Positions 22,637 through 30,541 of a stretch of DNA of 37,660 nt are shown here, in pieces. A program made the translations under genes and the position numbers. The notes under the pieces were generated by a model, which was not told the DNA's origin, ran no database searches, and was given only the letters and a program-made list of their open reading frames with translations. This stretch comes from CAYPQL01 sp964412905 (GTDB lineage: Bacteria; Patescibacteriota; Minisyncoccia; JAHIHE01; JAGLIN01), in contig CAYPQL010000005.1 of the NCBI GenBank assembly GCA_964412905.1, positions 1 through 37,660 of the forward strand, in the 5' to 3' direction. Positions within the stretch are counted from its first letter, which is position 1. Each line of letters begins with the position of its first letter.

Positions 22637-22705
22637 CAATAAATGCTGAATTGAGGCAAAATTACATAAACTCGCAATAAAATATATTTGATTGCGATCA
22701 AGCGC

Positions 22706-22733
22706 TTGCCAAATTTTTTTTATGTGCTAATAT
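22706..22733 (+). promoter_or_regulatory. tuf promoter, proximal, extended -10
   Basis: TTGCCA (22706-22711), 16-nt spacer, TGC-TAATAT (22725-22733). The leader of about 130 nt before tuf holds no other gene. Confidence 0.6.
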
Positions 22734-22873
22734 ATGTGTATTGCTTTAAAAAGGAAACAGGCAATTTTGTATAAACGATATAAATTTAATATTTTTAAAA
22801 ACTAATCTTATAAATCAAAGTTTAAGAGCGACAAGTTTTCTCTTGCTTTGGTTTCTAAAAGGAGAATCATAAA

Positions 22874-24073
22874 ATGGCAGAAATATTTGACAGGTCAAAG
22901 CCGCATGTTAATGTCGGCACAATCGGTCATGTTGATCATGGAAAAACAACTCTAACCGCGGCTATTTTGTCGTGTTTGGCCGCATCTGGAAAGAAAGCTA
23001 CTAAAAAAGGCGTAAATGAAATTGACAACGCTCCGGAAGAGCGGGAGCGAGGAATTACCATCGCTACTTCTCACCAAGAATATGAATCAGACACAAGGCA
23101 CTATGCTCATGTGGACTGTCCGGGACATGCCGACTATATTAAGAATATGATTACCGGCGCGGCTCAGATGGACGGCGCTATTCTTGTCGTTGCCGCGACT
23201 GACGGACCTATGCCTCAAACCAGAGAGCACATTTTGCTTGCGAGGCAAGTCGGCGTTCCTGAAATTGTTGTCTTTATTAATAAAGTTGATCAGGTTGATG
23301 ACGCGGAACTTATTGATCTTGTTGAAGAAGAAATCAGAGAGCTATTGATAAAATATGAATTTGACGGAGCAAACATTTCTATTATAAGAGGATCCGCTTT
23401 AAAAGCCTTGGAATGCGCTTGCGGAAAACCGGAATGCGAGAAATGCAAGCCGATTTTTGATCTTATAAAAGCTCTTGACGAAAAAATTCCGGAGCCGAAA
23501 AGAGATATTGATAAGCCATTTTTAATGCCTATTGAGGACATCTTCTCTATTGAAGGAAGAGGAACTGTTGTGACGGGAAGAATTGAAAGAGGCGTTGTTA
23601 ACTTGAACCAAGAAGTGGAATTAGTTGGAATTCGAGACACGAAGAAAGTCGTCGTTACTGGAATTGAAATGTTTAATAAGCAACTGGACAGAGGGCAGGC
23701 CGGAGACAATGCCGGAGTTTTGCTTCGAAGCATCAAAAAAGAAGAAGTGGAAAGAGGTCAAGTTTTGGCTGCTATCGGTTCAATTACTCCTCACAGCGAA
23801 TTTGAAAGCGAAGTTTATGTTCTTACCAAAGAAGAAGGCGGAAGACACACTCCATTTTTCTCAGGATACAAACCACAATTTTATATCAGAACAACTGATG
23901 TGACCGGCGATGTAGTTTTGCCGGAAGGAACGGAAATGGTTATGCCTGGCGATACTGTAAAACTAGTTATCAAACTTATTTCAAAAGTAGCTATGGAAGA
24001 CGGAATGAGATTCGCAATCCGAGAAGGCGGCAGAACAGTAGGAGCCGGAGTCGTGACTAAAATCATAAAATAA
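22874..24073 (+). CDS. tuf: Elongation factor Tu
   Basis: 399 residues. EF-Tu brings aminoacyl-tRNA to the ribosome as a GTP complex. The G motifs are GHVDHGKT (18-25), RERGITIA (58-65, switch I), DCPGH (81-85, switch II), NKVD (136-139) and GSAL (173-176). Domains 2 and 3 follow from about 212. Between GSALKALE and the last helix of the G domain lies a cysteine cluster, C181, C183, C188 and C191 (CACGKPECEKC), where most bacterial EF-Tu have a Gly-Asp-rich loop. It could bind a metal. A Shine-Dalgarno (AAGGAGA) precedes the ATG, and two promoters lie upstream. rpsL, rpsG and fusA are not adjacent. Confidence 0.97.
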   Translation: MAEIFDRSKPHVNVGTIGHVDHGKTTLTAAILSCLAASGKKATKKGVNEIDNAPEERERGITIATSHQEYESDTRHYAHVDCPGHADYIKNMITGAAQMDGAILVVAATDGPMPQTREHILLARQVGVPEIVVFINKVDQVDDAELIDLVEEEIRELLIKYEFDGANISIIRGSALKALECACGKPECEKCKPIFDLIKALDEKIPEPKRDIDKPFLMPIEDIFSIEGRGTVVTGRIERGVVNLNQEVELVGIRDTKKVVVTGIEMFNKQLDRGQAGDNAGVLLRSIKKEEVERGQVLAAIGSITPHSEFESEVYVLTKEEGGRHTPFFSGYKPQFYIRTTDVTGDVVLPEGTEMVMPGDTVKLVIKLISKVAMEDGMRFAIREGGRTVGAGVVTKIIK

Positions 24074-24098
24074 GGAGATTCATATCTTCTTATTTTTT
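24067..24098 (+). terminator. Terminator after tuf
   Basis: ATAAGGAGAT and ATCTTCTTAT (with G-T pairs) form a stem with a 4-nt loop; six T follow. It overlaps the tuf stop. Confidence 0.66.
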
Positions 24099-24122
24099 GT
24101 TTTACTAGTTTAAGAAAAAAAT

Positions 24123-24326
24123 ATGAATGAAGAAATTCCAGTAACTGAAGAGAAATATAAGGAACATACAGAGGATGATTTAAAAGAAGAGTTGATTGAA
24201 GTTTTGCGGAGAAAATCGAAAGAAAGAGGGACGAATATTAATGAGGATACCCTAGTAAAAATTAGAGAAGAAAAAGATCCTGGAAAAATGTTGATACTAC
24301 TTGCAGAAGTAGTAGCAGAAATTTAA
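24123..24326 (+). CDS. Small charged protein between tuf and rpsJ, unknown function
   Basis: 67 residues, strongly charged and predicted helical (DDLKEELIEVLRRKSKERGT, then KMLILLAEVVAEI). It lies between the tuf terminator and rpsJ, 42 nt before the latter, in the same direction. No Shine-Dalgarno. Its place beside translation genes hints at a ribosome-related role but gives no proof. Family not recognised. Confidence 0.58.
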   Translation: MNEEIPVTEEKYKEHTEDDLKEELIEVLRRKSKERGTNINEDTLVKIREEKDPGKMLILLAEVVAEI

Positions 24327-24368
24327 TATATCAAACATAATCCATAATTAATCCAAGTAAAAACCTAA

Positions 24369-24704
24369 ATGCCAGAAAATACGAAAGAGGAAGGCGAATC
24401 AAAGCCGAAGATTCGAGTGAAAATTAAAGCTTATGATCACAAGGTGATTGATCAGTCCGCAAAACAAATCGTGGAGACTGCTCTTCGAAATGGAGCGTCC
24501 GTCAGAGGGCCTATACCTTTGCCTACTGAGATTAGCAAAATCACGCTAAACAGTTCAACATTTGTTCACAAAGACGCCAGAGACCAGTATGAAATGAGAG
24601 TTCACAAGAGATTAGTTGATATTTTTGATTTAAGCCCGAAAATAATTGATTCTCTGACAAACTTGAATCTGCCGGCCGGAGTTTTTATAGAAATTAAAAT
24701 GTAA
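24369..24704 (+). CDS. rpsJ: Ribosomal protein S10
   Basis: 111 residues, slightly longer than usual because of an acidic N-terminal extension of about 12 residues (MPENTKEEGESK). The S10 body follows with IRVKIKAYDHKVIDQSAKQI, the GPIPLPTE block and the loop DARDQYEMRVHKRL. It sits in the small-subunit head and also serves in NusB antitermination in studied bacteria. It opens the S10 cluster. A 584-nt gap filled with repeats separates it from rplC, which is unusual for this operon. Confidence 0.97.
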   Translation: MPENTKEEGESKPKIRVKIKAYDHKVIDQSAKQIVETALRNGASVRGPIPLPTEISKITLNSSTFVHKDARDQYEMRVHKRLVDIFDLSPKIIDSLTNLNLPAGVFIEIKM

Positions 24705-24711
24705 CAAAATT

Positions 24712-24795
24712 GTCATTTCGAACGCCTCGTGAGAAATCTAAGAGTTATAGAAATATCTAAAGTTTATAGATTTCTCGCTATTCGCTCGAAATGAC
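24712..24795. repeat. Family A palindromic repeat, copy 2
   Basis: GTCATTTCGA ... TCGAAATGAC with inner GAGAAATCTA ... TAGATTTCTC. It begins 8 nt after the rpsJ stop. Confidence 0.88.
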
Positions 24796-25120
24796 AAATA
24801 TGTTGTTTTATAATTTGAAGAAGTTAGCAATGTAATGAAGTTAACAATTTAATATTTTATGCTAGTTTAAGTGCTTATTTGCTGGATCTCGTGAAAAATT
24901 TCCGGTTAAGAAGTAATTAAGAGTATACTGAATTAGCCAATTAGAAATCGGATAATAACGGTTGCAGTTGGTTGAATTGTCTGGTTTTTTTATTTGCATC
25001 GATTTCTACCCGGCTTTAGCCGAGGGTTTGCGAGGTTTTAAACTCGTGAGAAAAAAAATATTGAAACAGTTTAAGATTAAAATAATCACTCAGCTACTCT
25101 AAAAAATATTCTAGAAATCT
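24796..25120. other. Gene-free spacer between two family A repeats
   Basis: The stretch from rpsJ to rplC (24705-25288) has no gene. It holds family A copies 2 and 3, a weak promoter-like TTAACA-16-TAGTTT with TGC before the -10 (24841-24868), a T run at 24985-24992 that could follow a weak hairpin, and the family E hairpin at 25002-25027. If the promoter is real, the rplC transcript has a leader of about 400 nt. Confidence 0.5.
25002..25027. repeat. Family E hairpin, copy 2
   Basis: Exact reverse complement of 18557-18582. Confidence 0.85.
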
Positions 25121-25212
25121 GTCATTTCGAACGCCTCGTGAGAAATCTAAAAACTATAGAAATATCTAAGGTTTATAGATCTCTCAATCGCTGATGCTCA
25201 TTTCGAGATGAC
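25121..25212. repeat. Family A palindromic repeat, copy 3
   Basis: The right end (25181-25212) is the exact reverse complement of the left end of copy 5 (37308-37339), which shows that arms are exchanged between copies. Confidence 0.87.
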
Positions 25213-25242
25213 AAGTTTAATGAGAAAATTAACTTACAAAAA

Positions 25243-25282
25243 ACAATATAACAATTTAACAATACAGCAATATAACAATTTA
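25243..25282 (+). repeat. Octamer array before rplC
   Basis: Five units: ACAATATA, ACAATTTA, ACAATACA, GCAATATA, ACAATTTA, ending 6 nt before the rplC ATG. Confidence 0.9.
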
Positions 25283-25288
25283 AATCAT

Positions 25289-25921
25289 ATGAAATTTATT
25301 CTAGGGAAAAAAATAGGGATGAGCCAAATCTTCAATGAAGAAAATAAGGAAGTTATTCCTGTGACTTTGATTGAGGCCGGACCTTGCGTCGTTACAAAAC
25401 TTATTACGAAAGAAAAAGATGGTTATCAAGCTATTCAAGTCGGATTTTTGGAAAAGAAAAAAATCAACAAACCTTTGGCAGGACATTTGAAAGAACTGGG
25501 AAAATTTAGATATCTCGTAGAATTCAGAACAGAAGAAGACAATAAAGAATACAAAATCGGAGAAAAAATAGAAGCCTCAACTTTTGAAATAGGGGACGAT
25601 ATAAGAGTAATTGGAACTTCAAAGTCAAAAGGATTTCAGGGAGTTATGAAAAGACATGGTTTTAGAGGCGGTCCAGCATCGCACGGACAAAAACACAGCA
25701 ACAGAAAACCGGGAACTATCGGCAGCGGATTTCCAGAGCATGTGACAAAAGGAAAAAGAATGGCCGGAAGAATGGGCGGAGGACAGATCACTCAGCTTGG
25801 GTTGAAAGTCGCGGGCATTGACAAAGATAAAAATTTGTTGTTAATTAAAGGTTCAGTGCCGGGAAATATCGGGTCATTGGTGGAGATTATAACAAAGAAG
25901 GAAAATAGAAAGAATAATTAA
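25289..25921 (+). CDS. rplC: Ribosomal protein L3
   Basis: 210 residues from the ATG at 25289, chosen because MKFILGKKIGMSQIF is the normal L3 start. An open frame to 25208 would add 27 residues encoded by the octamer array and repeat, which is unlikely. The central loop with RHGFRGGPASHG and RKPGTIGSGFPE reaches the peptidyl transferase centre. L3 starts large-subunit assembly. rplD follows 51 nt later. Confidence 0.96.
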   Translation: MKFILGKKIGMSQIFNEENKEVIPVTLIEAGPCVVTKLITKEKDGYQAIQVGFLEKKKINKPLAGHLKELGKFRYLVEFRTEEDNKEYKIGEKIEASTFEIGDDIRVIGTSKSKGFQGVMKRHGFRGGPASHGQKHSNRKPGTIGSGFPEHVTKGKRMAGRMGGGQITQLGLKVAGIDKDKNLLLIKGSVPGNIGSLVEIITKKENRKNN

Positions 25922-25972
25922 TATCCGAAAACTTGTTTAAGTTTATTTTACAAAAAAGTAATTTATAAATAT

Positions 25973-26605
25973 ATGATAAAAGCCAAGGTTTATAATCTGG
26001 AAGGAGCGGAAACGGGAGAAATTGAACTTTCGGAAAGAATTTTTAGAGTGGAGATGAAAGACGATCTGGTCCATCAAGCATTTGTCGCGCAAATTTCAAA
26101 TTCAAGGCAGGTTTTGGCTGATACGAAAGACAGAGGAGAAGTTAGGGGCGGAGGAAAAAAACCTTGGAAGCAGAAGGGAACGGGAAGATCAAGACACGGT
26201 TCAAGCAGATCTCCGATTTGGAAAGGCGGAGGAGTTACTTTCGGGCCTACTTCCGACAGAAATTACAGCAAGAAAATAAACAAGAAAATGAAAGCTAAAG
26301 CTCTTTTTATGGTTCTTTCTTCAAAGGCAAGAGATAATGAAATGATAATTTTGGACGACGCGAAGCTGGAAAAAGTTTCAACAAAAACGATGAGCGGCGC
26401 CTTGAAAAAATTGCCGGTGAAGGGAAAAATCCTGTTTTCTTTGAGCAAAAAAAATGATCAAGTTTTCAAGTCAATCAAAAATATTCCCGATGTTTCAATG
26501 ATCGCCAGCGATTCCTTGAATGTCGCCGATTTGCTGAAAAATAAAACTTTTATTATAGATAAAAAAGGAATAGAGATGATAGAGAAAATATATAAGCAGA
26601 AATAA
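25973..26605 (+). CDS. rplD: Ribosomal protein L4
   Basis: 210 residues, normal length. The exit-tunnel loop shows RGGGKKPWKQKGTGRSRHGS (about 57-76) and then WKGGGVTFGP. The C-terminal domain binds 23S rRNA and, in studied bacteria, the S10 leader mRNA. It lies between rplC and rplW as in other bacteria, with 45-50-nt AT-rich spacers and no Shine-Dalgarno. Confidence 0.97.
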   Translation: MIKAKVYNLEGAETGEIELSERIFRVEMKDDLVHQAFVAQISNSRQVLADTKDRGEVRGGGKKPWKQKGTGRSRHGSSRSPIWKGGGVTFGPTSDRNYSKKINKKMKAKALFMVLSSKARDNEMIILDDAKLEKVSTKTMSGALKKLPVKGKILFSLSKKNDQVFKSIKNIPDVSMIASDSLNVADLLKNKTFIIDKKGIEMIEKIYKQK

Positions 26606-26650
26606 TTTGTAAGATATTTTAAGAAAATTCAGAAAATAATATAAAATAAT

Positions 26651-27079
26651 ATGGGAATTCTAGATAAAATCATAAAAAAAGACAAGGAAGGCAAATCTCC
26701 CGAAAAGGATTTTAAGCAAGAAAAGAATGCTAAGAAGCAAGAAAAGAAAGCGGTTTCTAAGGTTAAAAAAGTTTCCAAAGACAAGATACCAAATAATTAT
26801 TTTGACTTGATAAGGAAGCCGCACATTTCCGAAAAAACTTTTAATCTTTCCAAAGAAGGTCAGTATGTTTTTATAATTTCCGACAGGTCTAATAAATCAG
26901 AGATAAAAAAGGCGGTTGAAAGTCTGTATGGAGTTTCTGTCGTAAGCGTTAATGTCATCAGCGTGCCGTCCAAGCCTAAAATGTCCAAAGGCAAACCGAG
27001 TGTTAAAGACGGATACAGAAAAGCGATAGTCAAACTGGCGAAAGGACAAAGCATTGATGTAATGAAGGAAACGAAATAA
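26651..27079 (+). CDS. rplW: Ribosomal protein L23 with Lys-rich N-terminal extension
   Basis: 142 residues, about 45 more than usual. The extra part is an N-terminal Lys/Glu tail (DKIIKKDKEGKSPEKDF...). The L23 fold begins at about residue 51 with LIRKPHISEKT and has YVFIISDRSNKSEIKKAVE and the VSVVSVNVIS strand. L23 lines the tunnel exit and docks SRP and trigger factor, so the tail could protrude at the exit. It is followed by the 3' form of the octamer array and a family B repeat. Confidence 0.95.
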   Translation: MGILDKIIKKDKEGKSPEKDFKQEKNAKKQEKKAVSKVKKVSKDKIPNNYFDLIRKPHISEKTFNLSKEGQYVFIISDRSNKSEIKKAVESLYGVSVVSVNVISVPSKPKMSKGKPSVKDGYRKAIVKLAKGQSIDVMKETK

Positions 27080-27105
27080 ATTGCTAAATTGTTGCATCGC
27101 TAAAC
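27078..27105 (+). repeat. Octamer array after rplW
   Basis: AAATTGCT, AAATTGTT, GCATCGCT start in the stop codon. They are complementary in type to the array before rplB (27252-27283), with a family B element between them. Confidence 0.75.
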
Positions 27106-27111
27106 TTTTCT

Positions 27112-27215
27112 GTCATTCTGAATTTATTTCAGAATCTATCGCATGCTATATTTAGCCTAAAATAAGCAAATATAACCTTAGCAGCAAGAAGATCCTGAAA
27201 CGAGTTCAGGATGAC
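27112..27215. repeat. Family B palindromic repeat, copy 1
   Basis: Outer ends GTCATTCTGAA and TTCAGGATGAC; inner TTTCAGAATCTA and GATCCTGAAA. It lies between rplW and rplB. This copy lacks the family C insert present in copies 2 and 3. Confidence 0.87.
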
Positions 27216-27251
27216 AATGAGAGGATTTAAAATAATATCAAATATAGATAG

Positions 27252-27283
27252 CAATTTAGCAATACAACAATTTAACAATATAA
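27252..27283 (+). repeat. Octamer array before rplB
   Basis: GCAATTTA, GCAATACA, ACAATTTA, ACAATATA, then ATCATATG with the start codon at 27288. Confidence 0.9.
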
Positions 27284-27287
27284 TCAT

Positions 27288-28130
27288 ATGGCAGTAAAAA
27301 AATATAAACCAACGTCTCCGGGCAGAAGAGGAATGATGGGCTATGACTTTTCCACGCTGGACAAAAAAGATCCGGAGAAAAGCTTGCTTGGAAAAATGAC
27401 AAGAAAAGTGGGCAGAGGCAGCGCGGGGAAAATCACGACCAGGCACAGAGGCGGCGGCGCGAAAAAGAGATTCAGAATAATTGATTTCAAGATGAACAAG
27501 TTTGATATTCCGGCAAAAGTTGAATCTATTGAATATGATCCGAACAGAACGGCGTTTATCGCTTTGCTTATTTACGCGGACGGGGAAAAAAGATATGTCA
27601 TCGCTTTGGAAGGGCTGAAAAAAGGCGATGAAATTGTTTCGTCCGCAAGCGCGCCGATAAAAATCGGAAACAGGGTTTCTTTGAAAAACATTCCATCCGG
27701 GACGGTTATAAGCAATGTTGAAATGTTTCCCGGAAAGGGCGGGCAATTTGCCAGATCCGCGGGATCATTCGCAAGGTTAATGGCGATTGAAGGAGGATTC
27801 GCCCATGTGGGCTTGTCTTCCGGTCAGACTAAAATAATTTCTGAAAACTGTTCTGCCACAATTGGACAGGTGAGCAATGCAAGCTATAATACAGTTGTTA
27901 TTGGAAAAGCGGGAAGATCAAGGTGGATGGGCAGAAGGCCTCAAGTAAGGGGAAGCGCGATGAATCCGGTGGATCATCCTCACGGAGGAGGAGAAGGAAG
28001 ACAGCCTATCGGGTTGAAGCATCCGAAAACTCCATGGGGAAAGCCAGCGCTTGGATATAAAACGAGAAGAAAGAATAAGCGCGTAAGTAATTCCAGGAGA
28101 AAGAAAGAAATAGTAGAAACAGCTGAATAG
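27288..28130 (+). CDS. rplB: Ribosomal protein L2
   Basis: 280 residues, normal length. It shows MAVKKYKPTSPGRRGMMGYD at the start, the RNA-binding GRGSAGKITTRHRGGGAKKR, and the C-terminal VRGSAMNPVDHPHGGGEGR block with the His needed near the peptidyl transferase centre. The C-terminal tail is Lys/Arg-rich. It is separated from rplW by over 200 nt of repeats. Confidence 0.97.
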   Translation: MAVKKYKPTSPGRRGMMGYDFSTLDKKDPEKSLLGKMTRKVGRGSAGKITTRHRGGGAKKRFRIIDFKMNKFDIPAKVESIEYDPNRTAFIALLIYADGEKRYVIALEGLKKGDEIVSSASAPIKIGNRVSLKNIPSGTVISNVEMFPGKGGQFARSAGSFARLMAIEGGFAHVGLSSGQTKIISENCSATIGQVSNASYNTVVIGKAGRSRWMGRRPQVRGSAMNPVDHPHGGGEGRQPIGLKHPKTPWGKPALGYKTRRKNKRVSNSRRKKEIVETAE

Positions 28131-28173
28131 AAAATAATTTAATATAAGGAATTTCAATATAAACATTATAACT

Positions 28174-28215
28174 AATTCCAAATTCCAAATTACTAATTAC
28201 TAATTACAAATTACA
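28174..28215 (+). repeat. Heptamer array before rpsS
   Basis: Six 7-nt units in pairs: AATTCCA twice, AATTACT twice, AATTACA twice, ending 3 nt before the rpsS ATG at 28219. The units are close to those inside gatB. Confidence 0.93.
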
Positions 28216-28218
28216 AAT

Positions 28219-28551
28219 ATGTCAAGATCGCTAAAAAAAGGTCCTTATGTGGACGAAAAACTGATGGAGAAAGTCGGCAATTTAAAAGCCGGAGATAAAA
28301 CCGTTATTAAAACATGGGCGAGAAATTCTTCGATTTGTCCTGAAATGGTCAGTTTTACTTTCGGGGTTCACAATGGAAAACAGCATATAAATGTTTTTGT
28401 CACGGAAGATATGGTCGGACATAAGCTTGGGGAATTTTCCCCGACGAAAAAGTTTGTTAAGCATGGCGGCAAGATGCAGAAGGAAATAGAGAAAGCTCCG
28501 GAGGGCGGCAATGGCAATAAAGAGGTCAAAGAAAGTAAAAAATTAGTTTAA
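28219..28551 (+). CDS. rpsS: Ribosomal protein S19
   Basis: 110 residues. The S19 body has MSRSLKKGPYVDEKLMEK, IKTWARNSSICPEMVSFTFG, VHNGKQHINVFVTEDMVGHK and LGEFSPTKKF. The last about 25 residues are a charged extension (EGGNGNKEVKESKK). It binds the head of the small subunit with S13. It is followed by a family A repeat. Confidence 0.96.
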   Translation: MSRSLKKGPYVDEKLMEKVGNLKAGDKTVIKTWARNSSICPEMVSFTFGVHNGKQHINVFVTEDMVGHKLGEFSPTKKFVKHGGKMQKEIEKAPEGGNGNKEVKESKKLV

Positions 28552-28601
28552 ATTGCAAAATAATGTTAAGCGCGAAAAAAGCCGCTTATCCTAAAAAATC
28601 T

Positions 28602-28685
28602 GTCATTTCGAGCGTGTCGCGAGAAATCTAAATATTATAGAAATATCTGAAGTTTATAGATTTCTCGCCTACGGCTCGAAATGAC
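28602..28685. repeat. Family A palindromic repeat, copy 4
   Basis: GTCATTTCGAGCGTGTCGCG ... GGCTCGAAATGAC, inner GAGAAATCTA / TAGATTTCTC. It fills most of the rpsS-rplV spacer. Confidence 0.88.
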
Positions 28686-28733
28686 AAGCATAGTATTTCA
28701 ACAATAACTACATAACAGCATAATTTCAAATAT

Positions 28734-29072
28734 ATGGAAGTTCAAGCGCATTTAAAGAATTTAAGAGTTTCTCCGAGAAAAGTAAGACTGATTATTAATG
28801 TTATCAGGGGCATGGTTGTGAGCGACGCTAAAACTAACCTTGGTTTTATCAGCAAAAAATCGGCTGAGCCGGTTTTGAAATTGCTCAATTCCGCAGTGGC
28901 GAACGCAAAGCACAATTTTAATTTAAATGAAAACAATTTATATGTTTCAAAAGTGTTTGTGAATGAAGGGCCGATGTTGAAAAGATGGACGCCGAGAGCC
29001 ATGGGAAGAGCGTCCGCTATACATAAGAGAACAAGCAACATCACTTTAATCTTGGACGAGAAATCAAAATAA
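28734..29072 (+). CDS. rplV: Ribosomal protein L22
   Basis: 112 residues, normal length. It has LKNLRVSPRKVRLIINVIRG, the helix with VLKLLNSAVANAKHN, and the tunnel hairpin KVFVNEGPMLKRWTPRAMG followed by HITLILDE-type ending (here NITLILDEKSK). The rpsC start follows after 23 nt, one of the tighter junctions here. Confidence 0.97.
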   Translation: MEVQAHLKNLRVSPRKVRLIINVIRGMVVSDAKTNLGFISKKSAEPVLKLLNSAVANAKHNFNLNENNLYVSKVFVNEGPMLKRWTPRAMGRASAIHKRTSNITLILDEKSK

Positions 29073-29095
29073 TAACACGCTAATACGAATTATTT

Positions 29096-29734
29096 ATGGG
29101 AAGAAAAATAAATCCATTTTTACATAGGCTGGGCATTATAAGAGATTGGAAATCAAAGTGGTTTAACGCGGGCAATTACAGAAAGTTTTTACGAAAAGAT
29201 GTGGAACTGCGAGAATTTTTGCGGGAAAAATTGAAAAAAGCTTTGATTGACGATGTTATAATTGAAAGGTCCTCAAACAGCATGGTTGTAAGCGTATATT
29301 CCGCAAGGCCTGGAATTATCATAGGCAGAGGAGGAACTGGCGCGGAAGAATTGAAAGCTGATATAATTAAAAAGATAGGCGAGAAAATAGAAATCAAAGT
29401 TAATATAATTGAAATCCGCAATGTGGAATTAAACGCCAATCTGGTCGCTCAAGCAGTCGCGGAGCAAATTGAAAAAAGAGCCGCTTTTCGAAAAGTCCTG
29501 AAGCAAGCGATTGAAAAAACTATGCATAATAAGCAAGCGCAAGGGATAAAAATCGCGGTTTCCGGCAGGCTGAATGGAGCGGAAATGTCCAGAGTTGAAT
29601 GGTTGAGCGAAGGAAAAATCCCCCTGCAAACCATAAGGGCCGATATTGATTTCGCGAAATACACCGCGCGAACCACTTACGGAGCGATCGGAGTAAAAGT
29701 TTGGATATATAAAGGGGAGATATTTGAAAATTAG
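29096..29734 (+). CDS. rpsC: Ribosomal protein S3
   Basis: 212 residues. It begins MGRKINPFLHRLGIIRDWKS, normal for S3. The KH domain has the loop IIIGRGGTGAEELKADI (about 75-91). The C-terminal domain has SGRLNGAEMSRVEW and the GAIGVKVWIYKGE end. It forms the mRNA entry with S4 and S5. Followed by an octamer array leading into rplP. Confidence 0.97.
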   Translation: MGRKINPFLHRLGIIRDWKSKWFNAGNYRKFLRKDVELREFLREKLKKALIDDVIIERSSNSMVVSVYSARPGIIIGRGGTGAEELKADIIKKIGEKIEIKVNIIEIRNVELNANLVAQAVAEQIEKRAAFRKVLKQAIEKTMHNKQAQGIKIAVSGRLNGAEMSRVEWLSEGKIPLQTIRADIDFAKYTARTTYGAIGVKVWIYKGEIFEN

Positions 29735-29760
29735 AATATTGAATTTAGAATTTAGAATAT

Positions 29761-29784
29761 TGTTTAAATGTTAAAATGATCATA
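29761..29784 (+). repeat. Octamer array before rplP
   Basis: TGTTTAAA, TGTTAAAA, TGATCATA run directly into the rplP ATG at 29784, which uses the last A. Confidence 0.8.
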
Positions 29785-30203
29785 TGTTAATGCCAAAAAA
29801 GGTAAAACACAGGAAGCAGCATAAGGGCAGAAATCGCGGAAAGGCGCGGAGAGGTTTCAGTATTTCTTTTGGATCTTTTGCCTTGAAGTCTCTTGAAAAT
29901 TCTTGGGTTACGAGCCGGCAAATTGAAGCGGCGAGAAGAGCAATGACGAGATATGTCCAGAGAGGCGGGAAGATTTGGGTAAGAATTTTTCCGGATAAGC
30001 CGATTACCAGAAAGCCTGCGGAAGTTCCCATGGGCAGCGGGAAGGGCAGTTTGGATCACTTCGCGGCGGTTGTGAAAACCGGGAAAATAATTTTTGAAAT
30101 GGATGGAGTTGAAGAAAAAGTGGCAAGAGAGGCGATGGAAAGAGCTAGTCATAAATTGCCGGTCAAGACGAAGTTTATTTCAAAAGAGATTGATTTGATG
30201 TAA
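29784..30203 (+). CDS. rplP: Ribosomal protein L16
   Basis: 139 residues, normal length. MLMPKKVKHRKQHKGRNRGK is the conserved start, which supports the first of two nearby ATGs. RQIEAARRAMTRYVQRGGKIWVRIFP and the KPAEVPMGSGKG block are typical. It binds the A-site region of the large subunit. Confidence 0.97.
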   Translation: MLMPKKVKHRKQHKGRNRGKARRGFSISFGSFALKSLENSWVTSRQIEAARRAMTRYVQRGGKIWVRIFPDKPITRKPAEVPMGSGKGSLDHFAAVVKTGKIIFEMDGVEEKVAREAMERASHKLPVKTKFISKEIDLM

Positions 30204-30224
30204 TTTGTAATAATCACTGTATTA

Positions 30225-30274
30225 CGGAGTCCTGACGAAAGTCAGGAGGAAATATCGCAATTCTAAGGACTCCG
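30225..30274. repeat. Two-part hairpin in the rplP-rpmC spacer
   Basis: Outer arms CGGAGTCC (30225-30232) and GGACTCCG (30267-30274). An inner hairpin CCTGAC-GAAA-GTCAGG (30231-30246) has a GNRA-type tetraloop, overlapping the outer arm by two bases. No T run follows, so it is not a terminator. Confidence 0.75.
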
Positions 30275-30310
30275 GTTTGCCTAATTAAAAAATATCATTA
30301 ATTTTAGAAT

Positions 30311-30514
30311 ATGAAAGCTAAAGAGTTAAGGGAAAGATCAGAAAATCAATTACAGGCTTTAGTAAAAGAAAGCAAAGAGAAGCTTAATAAGCTGCGTTTT
30401 TCTCTCGCGAACAGGCAGTTGAAGGATTATAGCGATGTAAAAAAAACGAAAAAGATCATTGCCAGAGCGAAATCCGTTTTGAAAGAAAAAACTGAAAAAT
30501 CAAGCAAGAAATAA
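30311..30514 (+). CDS. rpmC: Ribosomal protein L29
   Basis: 67 residues, normal. Two helices: MKAKELRERSENQLQALVKE and KEKLNKLRFSLANRQLKDYS, then VKKTKKIIARAKSVLKEK. It lies at the tunnel exit near L23. rpsQ follows after 27 nt. Confidence 0.95.
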   Translation: MKAKELRERSENQLQALVKESKEKLNKLRFSLANRQLKDYSDVKKTKKIIARAKSVLKEKTEKSSKK

Positions 30515-30541
30515 CACTATTAAATTTTCAAAATAATCATT

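Noticed and set aside
25208..25288. Longer start for rplC
   Set aside because: The extra 27 residues are encoded by the end of a family A repeat and the octamer array, and the conserved L3 start lies at 25289.
24712..28685. Family A repeats as Rho-independent terminators
   Set aside because: They have no T run after the stem and lie inside an operon that must be transcribed through.
30225..30274. Hammerhead-type ribozyme suggested by CTGACGAAA
   Set aside because: The full CUGANGA plus GAAA core with three stems is not present. The GAAA is simply the loop of a hairpin.
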